A stretch of 64,000 nucleotides of DNA from Enterobacter ludwigii (GCF_001750725.1 NZ_CP017279.1:3720001-3784000), one strand, 5' to 3'. Positions 34,025-44,103 are shown, counted from the stretch's first letter. A program made the numbers and translations. Notes: generated from the letters alone by a model not told the origin.

Positions 34025-34448
34025 TATCGCCCTGTTACAGGCGCGGGAAGCGGCGATGTCTTACTTCCGCCCGATTGTGAAACGGCATAACCTGACCGAG
34101 CAGCAGTGGCGCATCGTGCGCGTACTGGCCGAACATCCGTCGATGGATTTTCACGATCTGGCGTTTCGCACCTGTATCTTGCGTCCCAGTCTGACGGGCA
34201 TTCTGACGCGCATGGAGCGTGACGGTCTGGTGCTGCGCCTTAAGCCCGTAAACGATCAGCGAAAGTTGTATGTGTCGCTGACCAAAGAGGGGAACAGGCT
34301 ATACGAGCGTGCCCAGGCGCAGGTGGAAGAGGCGTATCAGCAAATCGAGGCCGAATATACGCCGGCGAAGATGCAACAGCTGACAGCGCTGCTGGAAGAG
34401 TTTATTGAACTGGGGAACCGGCATATCACAGCGCGCGAAGAAGAGTAA
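34008..34448 (+). CDS. hpaR: Homoprotocatechuate degradation operon repressor HpaR (MarR family)
   Basis: The product has 146 residues. The winged helix (about 30-100) reads [65 protein letters not shown], the pattern of HpaR. HpaR represses the hpaGEDFHI operon and itself; 4-hydroxyphenylacetate and homoprotocatechuate relieve it. The gene is divergent from hpaG with a 269-base gap carrying the palindromes described above. GGGAGAGGCT is the ribosome site. The tsr sigma-28 promoter begins 28 bases after the stop. Confidence 0.93.
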   Translation: MHDSLTIALLQAREAAMSYFRPIVKRHNLTEQQWRIVRVLAEHPSMDFHDLAFRTCILRPSLTGILTRMERDGLVLRLKPVNDQRKLYVSLTKEGNRLYERAQAQVEEAYQQIEAEYTPAKMQQLTALLEEFIELGNRHITAREEE

Positions 34449-34475
34449 AAACCACAAATTTAAGGATGATTTTCG

Positions 34476-34502
34476 TAAAGTTTTCCCTTTCCAGGCCGAA
34501 AA
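34476..34502 (+). promoter_or_regulatory. Sigma-28 (FliA) promoter of tsr
   Basis: TAAAGTTT (34476-34483), an 11-base spacer and GCCGAAAA (34495-34502) match the flagellar consensus TAAAGTTT-N11-GCCGATAA with one mismatch. It lies 31 bases upstream of the tsr start codon. Confidence 0.92.
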
Positions 34503-34533
34503 TCCTGTTATCTGTCTGATGGAAAGCGAAAAC

Positions 34534-36198
34534 ATGTTAAACCGTATCAAGATTGTCACCAGCTTAATGCTGGTATTAGCGATATTTGGCCTTTTACAAC
34601 TCACATCCGGTGGTCTTTTCTTCAATGCCCTCAAGCATGACAAAGAGAATTTCACCGTCCTGCAAACCATTCGCCAGCAACAGTCCACGCTGAACGCCAG
34701 CTGGGTTGCCCTGCTGCAAACCCGTAATACCCTGAACCGTGCGGGTATTCGCTACATGATGGATCAGAGCAATATCGGCAGCGGCGCGACCGTGAACGAT
34801 CTGATGCAAATTGCGGCGGCTTCCCTGAAACAGGCAGAAAAAAACTGGGCTGAATACGAAGCCCTGCCACGCGATCCGCGTCAAAACGACGCCGACGCGA
34901 CGGAGATCAAACGTAACTACGATATCTACCACGGTGCACTGGCGGAGCTGATCCAGCTGCTGGGCGCGGGCAAAATCAACGCCTTCTTCGATCAACCTAC
35001 CCAGAGCTATCAGGATGGTTTTGAGAAGCAGTACGTGAACTATCTGCAGCAGAACGACAAGCTGTATCAGATGGCGGTGGAAAACAGCAATAGCTCCTAC
35101 AGCCAGGCAATCTGGGTGCTGATTAGCGTACTGATTGCGGTGCTGGTGGTGATCGTGGCCGTGTGGCTGGGTATCAAGCAGGCGCTGATTTCGCCACTTA
35201 CCCGTCTTATCGACAACATTCGTCATATCGCCAGCGGCGATCTGGTGAAGCGCATCGAGGTGCAGGGCGCTAACGAGATGGGTGAACTGGCCGACTCGCT
35301 GCGTCATATGCAGGGCGAGCTGGTCCGTACCGTTGGTGATGTGCGTAACGGTGCTAATGCCATCTACAGCGGCGCGAGCGAAATCGCGATGGGTAACAAC
35401 GATCTCTCTTCCCGTACGGAACAGCAGGCCGCATCCCTGGAAGAGACCGCTGCCAGCATGGAGCAGCTGACGGCGACCGTTAAGCAGAACGCCGAGAACG
35501 CCCGTCAGGCGAGCAACCTGGCGCTGAGCGCATCTGAAACCGCGCAGAAGGGCGGTAAAGTGGTGGATAACGTGGTGCAAACCATGCGTGACATCGCGGG
35601 CAGTTCGCAGAAAATTGCCGACATTATCAGCGTGATCGACGGCATCGCGTTCCAGACCAACATCCTGGCACTGAACGCCGCGGTAGAAGCGGCACGTGCG
35701 GGCGAGCAGGGCCGCGGATTTGCCGTTGTTGCGGGTGAAGTCCGTAACCTGGCACAGCGCAGCGCCCAGGCAGCACGTGAGATCAAGAGCCTGATTGAAG
35801 ACTCTGTTGGCCGCGTGGAAGTCGGGTCTACCCTGGTAGAAAGCGCCGGCGAAACCATGGGTGAAATCGTTAATGCGGTAACCCGCGTGACGGACATCAT
35901 GGGCGAAATCGCCTCTGCGTCTGATGAGCAGAGCCGCGGTATCGATCAGGTGGGTCTGGCGGTGGCTGAGATGGATCGCGTGACCCAGCAGAACGCCTCG
36001 CTGGTGGAAGAGTCTGCCGCGGCGGCAGCGGCACTGGAAGAGCAGGCGAGCCGTCTGACTCAGGCCGTGGCCGTGTTCCGCATTCAGCAGGAGCAGATGA
36101 AAGCCCGCGAGCAGGCCTCAGCGAAAACCGCTGCAGCCCCTATGATGGCGCGTAAAGCCGCGACCACCGATGCGGGCGAAAACTGGGAAACGTTTTAA
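34534..36198 (+). CDS. tsr: Methyl-accepting chemotaxis protein I, serine receptor Tsr
   Basis: The product has 554 residues with the E. coli Tsr start pattern [10 protein letters not shown]. Membrane helix one is at about 7-28, the periplasmic four-helix ligand domain at 30-188, helix two at about 189-212, HAMP next, then the methylation helices and the conserved hairpin tip ([49 protein letters not shown]). The C-terminal NWETF binds CheR and CheB. The ligand-domain stretch [14 protein letters not shown] holds the serine-binding Arg residues. It signals serine gradients to CheA. A FliA promoter lies just upstream. Confidence 0.97.
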   Translation: MLNRIKIVTSLMLVLAIFGLLQLTSGGLFFNALKHDKENFTVLQTIRQQQSTLNASWVALLQTRNTLNRAGIRYMMDQSNIGSGATVNDLMQIAAASLKQAEKNWAEYEALPRDPRQNDADATEIKRNYDIYHGALAELIQLLGAGKINAFFDQPTQSYQDGFEKQYVNYLQQNDKLYQMAVENSNSSYSQAIWVLISVLIAVLVVIVAVWLGIKQALISPLTRLIDNIRHIASGDLVKRIEVQGANEMGELADSLRHMQGELVRTVGDVRNGANAIYSGASEIAMGNNDLSSRTEQQAASLEETAASMEQLTATVKQNAENARQASNLALSASETAQKGGKVVDNVVQTMRDIAGSSQKIADIISVIDGIAFQTNILALNAAVEAARAGEQGRGFAVVAGEVRNLAQRSAQAAREIKSLIEDSVGRVEVGSTLVESAGETMGEIVNAVTRVTDIMGEIASASDEQSRGIDQVGLAVAEMDRVTQQNASLVEESAAAAAALEEQASRLTQAVAVFRIQQEQMKAREQASAKTAAAPMMARKAATTDAGENWETF

Positions 36199-36210
36199 TC
36201 CTGCCACAGT

Positions 36211-36238
36211 GCCGGGGGGCGGCTACGCCTGACCCGGC
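36211..36238. repeat. REP element after tsr
   Basis: GCCGGG and CCCGGC flank GGGCGGCTACGCCTGA, close to the standard REP core. It lies between the convergent tsr and acetyltransferase genes. Confidence 0.65.
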
Positions 36239-36266
36239 CTGTAATGGGGCGTTTTGCAGGCCGATA

Positions 36267-36773
36267 TCAAAGAGGCAGGCGCATGGCACAGCGGGAGTCA
36301 TACGCGAAACCGTGCGCCGCTTCTTCCTCTCTTTTCTGACGCAGTTCAGGCGTTAGCATCGTCACCGTTTCAAACCCGAGTCGCGCATAAAACGGCGCAT
36401 TCCACGGCACCTCGCAAAAGGTGGTCAGCGTCAGCGATGTCAGCCCCAGCGTGCGGGCATGGTCTGCGACGCAGGCGATAAGTCGCCGACCTATTCCTCT
36501 TCCCTGCCACTCCCGATGAACCGAGAGTTCGACAATAAACAGCGATGACGGATGGGCTTCTGCAAGGATAAACCCGACGGGCAGGTCGTTTGCCAGCGCC
36601 AGCCAGCTTAACCCGCGTTTCGCGTAATCAAGATGATGTTCCGCGCAAATGACGTCGCCGTCTGCAAGCCAGGCCAGTTCGGGGACGTCCCGAAAACATT
36701 CGCCTGCCGCGCGCTCGATGGCGGGCAGGGCAGCAACATCTTTGGGCGTCGTCGGTCGAAAGAGAATGTTCAT
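36267..36773 (-). CDS. GNAT family N-acetyltransferase
   Basis: The product has 168 residues. The start at 36773 gives the usual N-terminal strand NILFRPTTPKDVAALPAIE; codons further up overlap the upstream gene. The acetyl-CoA loop is HREWQGRGIGRRLIACVADHARTLG near 88-110, preceded by the strand PSSLFIVELSVH. The C-terminal part (NAPFYARLGFETVTMLTPELRQKREEE) is typical of small-molecule or protein acetyltransferases. The substrate is unknown. The ribosome site is weak (TTTCCGCC). It ends 69 bases before the tsr stop, convergent to it. Confidence 0.85.
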   Translation of the reverse strand: MNILFRPTTPKDVAALPAIERAAGECFRDVPELAWLADGDVICAEHHLDYAKRGLSWLALANDLPVGFILAEAHPSSLFIVELSVHREWQGRGIGRRLIACVADHARTLGLTSLTLTTFCEVPWNAPFYARLGFETVTMLTPELRQKREEEAAHGFAYDSRCAMRLPL

Positions 36774-36802
36774 GGCGGAAAGTATACTCCGACCAGCCGC
36801 GC

Positions 36803-37276
36803 CTATTCTGAACAAATCAGGACCGGCGCATAGAAATTGCTGATCACCAGCGCGTCTTCCGGCGTGCGTTCAATCTTCAGAAGTCTTTTGTTCCCCGGCG
36901 TCAGGCCGGCGACGTACTTTTCAAAGACCCCCGGTGGCAGGGTGTCATGGCTAAAGCGCGCCACGCTTTGTATGAATATTTCATAGAGTGAACCCTCAAC
37001 GTGCCGCCACGTAAACATCTCCTGGCGGGAAACATCCCAGTGATGTGGCTCGTTAACCACGTCGCCGTTAAGCGTAAGGTACCCTGTGTTGTCGGGCTGA
37101 AAGCGCAGCGTAACCTCCCCTTCAAAGGAGAAATCATGATCGTCATGTCGGGCTGAAAATGTCAGGTTTCCTGCACAGGTTCCGGACAGCGGAGGCGTGT
37201 AGACGTACCACGCCAGCGTCACGCCAATCAGCAACAGATTGAGCGCCAGAATAAGCCACACTTTTTTTTGTTTCAT
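36803..37276 (-). CDS. FidL-like inner membrane protein
   Basis: The product has 157 residues. The start at 37276 gives a single N-terminal membrane helix (KVWLILALNLLLIGVTLAWYVY); the longer frame lies in the preceding gene. The outer part has two Cys residues (GTCAGNLTF and VLICSE) that may pair in the periplasm. In length, topology and position just after a ToxR-like gene it resembles Salmonella FidL, which follows marT in SPI-3. The function of FidL is unknown. The start is immediately after the stop of the regulator, so the two are co-translated and possibly partners, like ToxR and ToxS. Confidence 0.72.
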   Translation of the reverse strand: MKQKKVWLILALNLLLIGVTLAWYVYTPPLSGTCAGNLTFSARHDDHDFSFEGEVTLRFQPDNTGYLTLNGDVVNEPHHWDVSRQEMFTWRHVEGSLYEIFIQSVARFSHDTLPPGVFEKYVAGLTPGNKRLLKIERTPEDALVISNFYAPVLICSE

Positions 37277-37277
37277 A

Positions 37278-38018
37278 TCACCACTCGTAAAAGTAAAGCG
37301 TTCGGCAGGCGCTGGCTTTACCGTCCGTGAGAGAACACTGGGAAAGGACCAGACGCCCTTCGTGGCCATAGAAAAGTGTTCTCTGGATGTGCATATAGAA
37401 AATAGAGTTTTTCAGGCAGGGCAGATTACCTTCGCGCTGAAGCGTCTGCGCCAGCGCCATGGCCTTAGTGTGAAACACATCTGCCAGCGGGGCAAAGGTG
37501 TAGACCGGACAGGTGCCAATGTGGGTGAGCAGATGAGTGTCACTGTACTGGTGCGCCTGTTTCGTCAAACAGGCGCCGATGCACAGCGCCACGACCATCA
37601 GCGTGAGTACACCGCAGAATAGCCATTCTGGCTGAATGCGTCGTGAGGCCGGGACCGCCTCCTCGACGGGAAAATCGTCCTCCAGGGGCGTTACCGCGAT
37701 ATCAGCACTGAGCATAAAGCCCGTTTTCGGTACGGTGACGATAAACAGGGTGTCGGGCAGCAGGCTCGACAGCATTTTGCGCACAATACTGATGTATTGA
37801 TTTAACGAATTGTTGGACCCCTGGAGCCCACGTTGATCCCAGACATCACTCAGAAAGGTGTCACGTTCGACGACGTTGCCGTGATGCTGAACCAGCAGCT
37901 TCATGATGGCGTTGGCGGTACAGGTGAGGATTTGTCTGTCCAGATCGGGTGCATTGATAAGAGAAACAGAACCGTCTTCGTCGTTATAGACGATGGCGTC
38001 AGCAAGCAGGTATTTCAT
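37278..38018 (-). CDS. ToxR/CadC-like membrane-bound transcriptional regulator (MarT-like)
   Basis: The product has 246 residues. A winged helix of the OmpR type covers about 10-105: LTCTANAIMKLLVQHHGNVVERDTFLSDVWDQRGLQGSNNSLNQYISIVRKMLSSL ... VPKTGFMLSADI. A linker, one membrane helix (about 130-150: LFCGVLTLMVVALCIGACL) and a periplasmic domain of about 90 residues follow. This is the ToxR/CadC layout. Two or more periplasmic Cys residues (GTCPVY, LPCLKN, SQCSLT, SACRTL) could sense redox state. Its partner gene is FidL-like, as marT-fidL in Salmonella. The target genes are unknown. Confidence 0.78.
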   Translation of the reverse strand: MKYLLADAIVYNDEDGSVSLINAPDLDRQILTCTANAIMKLLVQHHGNVVERDTFLSDVWDQRGLQGSNNSLNQYISIVRKMLSSLLPDTLFIVTVPKTGFMLSADIAVTPLEDDFPVEEAVPASRRIQPEWLFCGVLTLMVVALCIGACLTKQAHQYSDTHLLTHIGTCPVYTFAPLADVFHTKAMALAQTLQREGNLPCLKNSIFYMHIQRTLFYGHEGRLVLSQCSLTDGKASACRTLYFYEW

Positions 38019-38169
38019 AAGTTATTGTAATACAGAAAAAATAACAAAAAAGAAGATAAGGCTGTGCCTTGTCGGACATAACACGCTGGCTATTTTAGCG
38101 TCATTGTTACCGATAACATTGATCCAGACAAGATTTAAGGCAATTTACTCGTGCAGTCGGATTACCACG

Positions 38170-38256
38170 TCATCCCAACGTGGCGGGAAGGGCATAGCGA
38201 GACAGCAGCGCCAGCATCAACAGCCAGAGAATGAGACAGGGAAGATGACGCCGCAT
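38170..38256 (-). CDS. Possible 28-residue hydrophobic peptide
   Basis: The frame begins MRRHLPCLILWLLMLALL and continues to 28 residues: three basic or polar residues, then one hydrophobic helix. It lies in the 270-base gap between the MarT-like gene and the LuxR-type gene, on the same strand as both. The upstream GGGAAATAAGATC is a poor ribosome site. It looks like a small membrane peptide or leader, but a short chance frame is equally possible. Confidence 0.25.
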   Translation of the reverse strand: MRRHLPCLILWLLMLALLSRYALPATLG

Positions 38257-38288
38257 GATCTTATTTCCCGACGTGATTAGCCGTGCAG

Positions 38289-38828
38289 TTACAAACACGA
38301 TGCCGGGTAGTCGAGCAGGAAGAGTTTGCGATGGAATTCCGCCAGGTTCTGGCAGTGAAATTTGTTCATCGCGTTACGCTTGTGGGTGTAGATCGTTTTC
38401 GGGGATTTATTCAGGATCTGCGCGATGCGAACCGGGCTGAACCCGTTGCGGAACAGCATGCAAACCCGAAGCTCCTGGCAGGTGAGCGTGGCGTTTTTTA
38501 CGCTTGCGAACGGCGTGTTCTGAAAACAGCGGCTGAGCTGCGCGAGTGACAGGTTTCCCGCCACCACGTGGACACGCTCACCCCCCAGAATGATTTTAAT
38601 ATCGTTGACGCGGGACGCATCGGTGAATACCAGCCACCCTTTTTTGACGCGGATATTCAACATCAGTTGCCGCAGGGGCAGGATCCCCTCAGGGCTCACG
38701 TCGTTAATCCAGAAAATTTCAGGGCAGGGGTCCACACTCTGCGAGATGAACGTCTTCAGGCCCAGCCACAAGAAGGCATTGCCGCTTAAAACGATGACCT
38801 TATAGTCGGCATTCAGTGTCTGCGGCAT
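38289..38828 (-). CDS. LuxR-type response regulator-like transcription factor
   Basis: The product has 179 residues from the start at 38828; a start at 38909 would add 27 residues. I prefer 38828 because the receiver-like domain then begins a few residues in, as in BglJ. The N-terminal half (YKVIVLSGNAFLWLGLKTFI ... ) resembles a degenerate receiver without the usual Asp set. The C-terminal LuxR helix-turn-helix is LTCQELRVCMLFRNGFSPVRIAQILNKSPKTIYTHKRNAMNKF. It is similar in build to YjjQ and BglJ encoded 9 kb away. The targets are unknown. Confidence 0.75.
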   Translation of the reverse strand: MPQTLNADYKVIVLSGNAFLWLGLKTFISQSVDPCPEIFWINDVSPEGILPLRQLMLNIRVKKGWLVFTDASRVNDIKIILGGERVHVVAGNLSLAQLSRCFQNTPFASVKNATLTCQELRVCMLFRNGFSPVRIAQILNKSPKTIYTHKRNAMNKFHCQNLAEFHRKLFLLDYPASCL

Positions 38829-39054
38829 CAGGGTTTTTTCCCCTGGTAGCGCTGGTCGTACTCCGCTGCGCTGTGCCAGGGTGGATTCGAACGTATTGCC
38901 GGTTAGCATGATAAAAAGTGGGTAACTCTCTCAGGGTGTAAGAAGTTACACATTCTGGGATATGATTTCTTTCTGGTGAATTTATAAATAGAAATGAGAG
39001 ATATATGGTGTCTCTGTCTTATTTTTAATGGTTTTATAGGATTATATATTTACA

Positions 39055-39081
39055 TAAAGCACCCGACAGAACGCCGGGCGC
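39055..39081 (-). terminator. Terminator after opgB
   Basis: On the minus strand GCGCCCG pairs with CGGGTGC (one G-T pair), followed by TTTATGTAAAT. It begins 9 bases past the opgB stop. Confidence 0.5.
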
Positions 39082-39089
39082 AGAAGGGA

Positions 39090-41381
39090 TCAGCTCTCTT
39101 TACTGACAATTTTAATCTCTACCATCCCGATGCCGAGCTCGCGCGGTGAATGGCCAAGAATATTTCCCTCATTCGTCGGCTGCGGGTCCGGCGGAACAAT
39201 CACCAGCGTATTGCTGCGGGAAGGATTATCAAAATGCAGCGTGGTGGTGGTGACGTCATTTCCCAGCGTCAGCGTTTGCTCTTTATCGCCCACACGCACC
39301 GGGATGGGACGGTTCGCGTTTGGACCATAGGCCCGGGCGGTGATCACCAGGTCGAATTTTTCCGGCAGAGGATGTGCGTACTCAATCTTCACTTCACTGC
39401 CCAGCTGCGCATTAGACCAGCGCCCCCAGGATTCCGGACGCGAGATGCCGCTGAACTGTTTGACCTCTTCCGGTGCCCCGGCCACGTTGAAGATAAAGCT
39501 GTCTGCTTTATAGCGAATATCGTTATCCACGATTTTCAGCATGTCGACATTTCGCTGATAGCGCGCGGTATCGATGACCGTATCGTTGAATGCGGTTTTG
39601 CCTTTCCATTGCGCTTTATCGACATGCTGCACGGTTTGCTCCCCGCCAAGCTGTCCCTGAGAAACGCACCAGTCGGTTGAGAGAGCCAGTGGCTGGGACC
39701 AGAGCTGGCCCATTTTGTAGCACCTGTCGACCCAGACAAAATTATCGCGAGGGGCGAAGTCGGCCAGCTGGAAACGCAGCGGCGCAGAGTATTCGCTTTC
39801 CGGCAGCGGTTCGACGCGCGTATCCGACACGCGCAGCAGCAGCGGCAGACGGAAATGGCTGCCGGAGAAGGCGATGGTGTTTTTATCCTGATCGATGGTG
39901 AAGTCTTTCATCTCTTTCGGGAAGTTCCACAGGCGGATGATGTCCGGCTTCCACGCGAGGATTTTCTCCTTCATGTTGAGGAACACTTCCGACAGTGACT
40001 GCCCCGAGAGCGTACTGCGGCCAAGGCCAATAAAGTTATCACCGCCCAGAATATCCAGCACGGTTGCGCCGTTATCCATGGAGTTGCGTTTGGTGGCGAT
40101 CACGTCCTGCTGTGGTTGGTCGCCGCGCAGAATGAAGAACAGATTGCTGCGATCCTGTTTGCTGAGCTGATCCCAGGCGCTGTTTTTCATCGCCAGATGG
40201 TCAGATGAGACGACGATGACCGTGTTTTTAAAATACGGCGAGGCTTTGATTTTCTCGACCAGAGCGGCGATATGCTCCTGGCTGCAGGTTACCGCGCTGA
40301 ACGACGTGTTGTTTTTGCCGTCAATCTCATAGCGTTTGCGCTTACAGGTGCGCGAGACAAACCCGTCCGGATGGTGGGTATCTACCGTCAGGGCAAAGAG
40401 GGAGAAACGCTTGCCGGCGCGGGACAGTTCCTCGAACTTTTTCCAGGTTTCGTCCAGTACCGTGTCGTCGTAAAAGCCCCAGTCGTTGCGGTAATGCGGG
40501 TCGGCAACGGTCGTTTTTAACTCTTCTGAGCCATACAGATGGTCAAAACCGTGGGATTTCAGGAACACATCTTTTCCGGCAAAGCGCAGGTTGGCCCCCT
40601 GCACGAAGTAGTTTTCGTAGCCGGAGTTTTTCAGGATATCGCCGAGGCAAACGTTCTGCGGGAAGAAGCTCGACATTGAGGCCGAGGCATTACCCTCAAA
40701 GGGGGCGAAGAGCGGGATACCGCACTGCGAGGCAACCATCCCGGCGATGGTGTAATCCGTACCGGGCAGCTGCGCGGTGTGGCTGAAATCAAGGCTTTCG
40801 TTTTTCAGCGCGCCCAGCTCCGGCGTCAGGTTCGGAAAAGCATTGTTATCAAACCAGGTGCGTTCCAGACTCTCGCCGTAGATATACACCAGGTTAAGCT
40901 TCGGGTTGGCTATTTTTTTGGACGGCTCTTTATACCAGGCCATGAAATCCGGGTCGCCGTCGCGCGACTGTGACTTTACCAGCTCGGTTATCTGATGAAA
41001 TGCCGGGCTGGCATCCACGGACGCCAGCGCCAGACAGAGTGCCAGCAGGCTATAGCCGCCATGATGCGGAAGATGTCGACGGCGGCGCAGCACCCAGGCC
41101 AGGGCGCCAAAAATAATCACCAGCGCCGCAATCAGCCCAAGCCCGGGAAGAATGTATTTACCCACGCCCGCGCCCGTCAGGCTATTCGTCAGCGTGTAGA
41201 GCACCGCATCATTAATGCCGTCACCGGTAAAGTAATCGCTGGCGTATAAGGTAATGTTTAAAATAATAAAAATGCCGAGCACCACCAGCGTGGCGATAAA
41301 CCACCAGGTGTTACGGCCCGCTTTGCAGGCGTAAACGCCGACAGAGGCCAGAAAAAGGACAAGGGACATTAACTCTGACAA
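39090..41381 (-). CDS. opgB: Phosphoglycerol transferase I OpgB (MdoB)
   Basis: The product has 763 residues, equal to E. coli OpgB, and starts MSEL as that protein does, here from a TTG codon behind ATGAGGATAGACTG. Several membrane helices lie in the first 125 residues. The large periplasmic domain is of the alkaline phosphatase/sulfatase type, with [14 protein letters not shown] (nucleophile region) near 170 and VVSSDHLAM near 400. OpgB moves phosphoglycerol from phosphatidylglycerol to osmoregulated periplasmic glucans at the outer face of the inner membrane. Confidence 0.96.
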   Translation of the reverse strand: MSELMSLVLFLASVGVYACKAGRNTWWFIATLVVLGIFIILNITLYASDYFTGDGINDAVLYTLTNSLTGAGVGKYILPGLGLIAALVIIFGALAWVLRRRRHLPHHGGYSLLALCLALASVDASPAFHQITELVKSQSRDGDPDFMAWYKEPSKKIANPKLNLVYIYGESLERTWFDNNAFPNLTPELGALKNESLDFSHTAQLPGTDYTIAGMVASQCGIPLFAPFEGNASASMSSFFPQNVCLGDILKNSGYENYFVQGANLRFAGKDVFLKSHGFDHLYGSEELKTTVADPHYRNDWGFYDDTVLDETWKKFEELSRAGKRFSLFALTVDTHHPDGFVSRTCKRKRYEIDGKNNTSFSAVTCSQEHIAALVEKIKASPYFKNTVIVVSSDHLAMKNSAWDQLSKQDRSNLFFILRGDQPQQDVIATKRNSMDNGATVLDILGGDNFIGLGRSTLSGQSLSEVFLNMKEKILAWKPDIIRLWNFPKEMKDFTIDQDKNTIAFSGSHFRLPLLLRVSDTRVEPLPESEYSAPLRFQLADFAPRDNFVWVDRCYKMGQLWSQPLALSTDWCVSQGQLGGEQTVQHVDKAQWKGKTAFNDTVIDTARYQRNVDMLKIVDNDIRYKADSFIFNVAGAPEEVKQFSGISRPESWGRWSNAQLGSEVKIEYAHPLPEKFDLVITARAYGPNANRPIPVRVGDKEQTLTLGNDVTTTTLHFDNPSRSNTLVIVPPDPQPTNEGNILGHSPRELGIGMVEIKIVSKES

Positions 41382-41592
41382 CAGTCTATCCTCATGACGC
41401 CAGGCGCTTAGCTGGCTAACTGATTATTTTTTGGGTTATACAATGTAATTGCGTTGTCGTGTAGCTGCAATTTTAGTGTCACGAAAGTGTGCTGTTGTTA
41501 GGATTTGGTTTAGAAAATCGTTTTTTTGAAGGGGGTCGCATCCTGACATACGGACGCTCAGACGGTGGCAGGCAGGAAAAAGACGGCTTTAA

Positions 41593-41627
41593 CGCCGCGT
41601 TAAAAGAGTAACGTCTTAAACGCGGCG
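41593..41627 (-). terminator. Hairpin after yjjA
   Basis: CGCCGCGTT and AACGCGGCG form a 9-bp stem around a 17-base loop, about 25 bases past the yjjA stop. On the minus strand TTAAAGCCGTCTTTTT follows, so termination is plausible but the T-run is distant. Confidence 0.4.
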
Positions 41628-41650
41628 TGTAATGGCAATACAGGCGGGGA

Positions 41651-42133
41651 TCAGGAGATGAAATTAACGCCTTGTTTCAGCACCAGATCGCAGGCTTTGG
41701 TTTTCACCTGTTTCGCCAGCGAGGAGTTGCCGATGGTGCTCAGGTTGAGCTGTTGACCGTTTTGCGCATTCAGCAGGCCCTGAATACCATCCATATAGTT
41801 GGTGTCCTGTTTCTGCTCCTGTGTATCCAGACCGAGTTTGCCCAGCACCTGATTTTTCACGTTTTGCGCGTCGGTCACGGAGGCCAGTTTTTGCTTCGCG
41901 CAATATTCCAGAATCCCCGCGGCGTTGTTCATTGTGCCTGCGCTCAGGCTCTGGGTGCTGTTACCCAGCAGGCCGGTAAGGGAAGAGGCTGACAGTCCGC
42001 CCTGGGTGCTGCTGCTCTCTTTGGTCAGTTCGCTCGCTGCGCTGGACAGCGAATCCTGCCAGGATGCGGCCTGTGCCGCGCCGGTAACCAGCAGGGCGCC
42101 TAATACGGTGCTGAAAAGAAACTGTTTTTTCAT
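41651..42133 (-). CDS. yjjA: DUF2501 periplasmic protein YjjA
   Basis: The product has 160 residues with a clear signal peptide (MKKQFLFSTVLGALLVTGAAQA-ASW). The mature part is Ser/Gln-rich (SSAASELTKESSSTQGGLSASSLTGLLGNSTQSLSAG) and ends with two Cys residues in EYCAKQ and KACDLV that could pair. It is the DUF2501 family (E. coli YjjA, 164 residues), function unknown. It follows dnaC by 85 bases as in E. coli, so it may be read with dnaTC. Confidence 0.9.
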   Translation of the reverse strand: MKKQFLFSTVLGALLVTGAAQAASWQDSLSSAASELTKESSSTQGGLSASSLTGLLGNSTQSLSAGTMNNAAGILEYCAKQKLASVTDAQNVKNQVLGKLGLDTQEQKQDTNYMDGIQGLLNAQNGQQLNLSTIGNSSLAKQVKTKACDLVLKQGVNFIS

Positions 42134-42218
42134 AATGGCTTACTCAAAAAAGGTCCGTTTTGGGGCGAAAGTGGAGTCAGTATATACCTCCGGGCCACCG
42201 GTCTTTCCTGGAAATATC

Positions 42219-42956
42219 TTAATACTCTTTACCGGTGACACGGCTGCGGTAACTTTCCCAGTCGAAGATGACATACAGACTGTTCCCGAGCTTCATGCGA
42301 TCCATGACGCGTTCGCCCAGCAAGCGGGTCATTTCGTCGATGTTGTGGTTAGTCAGCATGCCGGTGGGGCGTTTGGAGGAAGAGCGGCGATCGACAATCT
42401 GGTTAATGATCACTTTTTCATAGCGGGATTCGGTCTGGACGCCAATCTCATCAATAACCAGTAAATCGACATTACTCAGGTCGTTAAGCAGTTGCTCTTC
42501 GCTGGTTTCGCGGTTGCTGAAGGTGTCTTTCATGGCGGACATGATATCGGCCACGGTGATGATCAGCACCGATTTCCCGCGCAGCAGCAGCTCGTTACAG
42601 ATAGCGGCCGCCAGGTGGTTTTTCCCCGTGCCAGGCTTGCCGCTAAAAATGAAGCTGGCGATATTGCCGTCGAATTCATCCACGTACTGACGCGCGGCAG
42701 CGAGTGCATTCATCTGCCCGTTGGTCTCAATTTTATAGTTATCAAATGAGCAGTTCTGGTGCAGGGGGCGAATACCGGAACGGTTAAAGGTGCGCTGCAT
42801 TTTCATCGCCCGGTTTTCGCGGGCCAGCGCGGCGGCGCGGATCTTACCCTGCTCCTTTTGCCACGCCAGGAGTTCTTCACCCGTCGTGAAGGCGGGCTTC
42901 ACGTTGGCTGGCATCATCTTTTGCAGACGTTTCATCAGGTCGCCGACGTTCTTCAT
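42219..42956 (-). CDS. dnaC: DNA replication helicase loader DnaC
   Basis: The product has 245 residues as in E. coli. The N-terminal DnaB-binding part (1-70) precedes an AAA+ ATPase domain. Walker A is GKPGTGKN (106-113), Walker B LLVIDE (165-170), and [19 protein letters not shown] carries sensor and arginine-finger residues. DnaC loads the DnaB helicase at oriC and at restarted forks. Its ATG overlaps the stop of dnaT by 4 bases. Confidence 0.97.
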   Translation of the reverse strand: MKNVGDLMKRLQKMMPANVKPAFTTGEELLAWQKEQGKIRAAALARENRAMKMQRTFNRSGIRPLHQNCSFDNYKIETNGQMNALAAARQYVDEFDGNIASFIFSGKPGTGKNHLAAAICNELLLRGKSVLIITVADIMSAMKDTFSNRETSEEQLLNDLSNVDLLVIDEIGVQTESRYEKVIINQIVDRRSSSKRPTGMLTNHNIDEMTRLLGERVMDRMKLGNSLYVIFDWESYRSRVTGKEY

Positions 42957-43498
42957 TTCGCACCTCGGAATCCATTTGGGATCTGTTTATCCGGTTCGGA
43001 AAACGCGTTGATATCACGTTTTGGCTGGCCGTTATTGCTGGCGCGATTAATTTGCAGATGACGCGCGAGCTTCTGTTGCCACTGAATATGAGTGAATACT
43101 TTGCCTTCCGCCTGCCACCACGCGGTAAACGCGGCCAGCTCTTCGGGGGTAGCCGGTTGCGTTAACGCTATGCCCCACAATGCCGCCTGCCGTTGAAAAT
43201 CCGCATCAGGTTGCCAGCCCGCATACAGGGCAAATTTTCCCATGGGAACGGCCATGGGGACGTTAACCGGCTCGTCAAAGAACTGGTTATCGAGGGTTAC
43301 GTCGCTCGCCGGGCGGGACAACTGCGCTTCAATCTCCAGAAGCTGTGCCAGACGTTCCGGTGTGATGGCATAAAACGCCGGAGCGTTGTCAGCAAATACC
43401 GCAACCGTGCCGCCTTCGGCGTGGGTCAGCACACCGCGGGGATCGCGCATAAAGGCATCAATACCAGCAATGCTGGTGGTCAGAATTCTGAAGGACAT
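42953..43498 (-). CDS. dnaT: Primosomal protein DnaT
   Basis: The product has 181 residues, near the 179 of E. coli DnaT, starting [54 protein letters not shown]. The C-terminal domain ([52 protein letters not shown]) binds single-stranded DNA. DnaT works with PriA and PriB to bring DnaB-DnaC to stalled forks. It is the first gene of the dnaTC pair. Confidence 0.96.
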   Translation of the reverse strand: MSFRILTTSIAGIDAFMRDPRGVLTHAEGGTVAVFADNAPAFYAITPERLAQLLEIEAQLSRPASDVTLDNQFFDEPVNVPMAVPMGKFALYAGWQPDADFQRQAALWGIALTQPATPEELAAFTAWWQAEGKVFTHIQWQQKLARHLQINRASNNGQPKRDINAFSEPDKQIPNGFRGAK

Positions 43499-43577
43499 AA
43501 CGCTTACTCTACTGATAACTACGGGCGTGATATGGGCTTATGGTAGCACAGAGAGCGGGAAGGGAAGGAGGGGTTTT

Positions 43578-43641
43578 CCCCGGCGGCGCGATGCCTGCCG
43601 GGGCGTCAACGGCTGGCCTGATAAGCGTAACGCCATCAGGC
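43578..43641. repeat. Pair of REP-like palindromes between dnaT and ohr
   Basis: CCCCGGC ... GCCGGGG spans 43578-43603, and GCCTGAT ... ATCAGGC with a GCGTAACGC core spans 43616-43641. Two palindromes in a row suggest a BIME-like unit. It lies 3' of the ohr gene. Confidence 0.6.
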
Positions 43642-43646
43642 AGTTA

Positions 43647-44075
43647 TCAGGCGATAATGTTCAGCGTTACGTCGATGTTACCGCGGGTCGCGTTAGAGTA
43701 CGGACACACAATGTGTGCTGCATCGACCAGTTTTTTGGCTTCTGCAGGATCCATACCTTCAACGTGGATGTTCAGTTTTGCTTCGATACCAAAACCGGTT
43801 GGCAGCGGCCCAATCCCCACTTCGCCTTCAATAAAGGCCTCTTTCGGCAGGGTAAATTTGTCGCGAGCGGCTACAAACTTCATGGCACCCAGGAAGCAGG
43901 CAGAGTAGCCGGCAGCAAACAGCTGCTCAGGGTTGGTGACGTCACCGCCCATGCCGCCCATCTCTTTTGGCACGCCGAGTTTAACGTCCAGTACGCCGTC
44001 GGAAGAGGTCGCACGGCCATCACGGCCTCCGGTTGCTTTTGCTTTGGCAGTGTAGACAACTTTTTCTAAAGACAT
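43647..44075 (-). CDS. ohr: Organic hydroperoxide resistance protein Ohr
   Basis: The product has 142 residues, a standard Ohr of the OsmC family. The peroxidatic C60 is in LFAAGYSACFLGAMKF and the resolving C124 in HIVCPYSNATRGN; an Arg near 18-21 and Glu near 50 complete the site. The lipoyl-dependent enzyme reduces organic and fatty-acid peroxides. GAGGAATCTGCC is the ribosome site. A 15-bp palindrome lies 29 bases upstream and ohrR is next, so induction by organic peroxide is expected. The pair stands between dnaT and yjjB, which are adjacent in E. coli K-12. Confidence 0.94.
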   Translation of the reverse strand: MSLEKVVYTAKAKATGGRDGRATSSDGVLDVKLGVPKEMGGMGGDVTNPEQLFAAGYSACFLGAMKFVAARDKFTLPKEAFIEGEVGIGPLPTGFGIEAKLNIHVEGMDPAEAKKLVDAAHIVCPYSNATRGNIDVTLNIIA

Positions 44076-44103
44076 GGCAGATTCCTCATCTTACATTAAT
44101 GTG

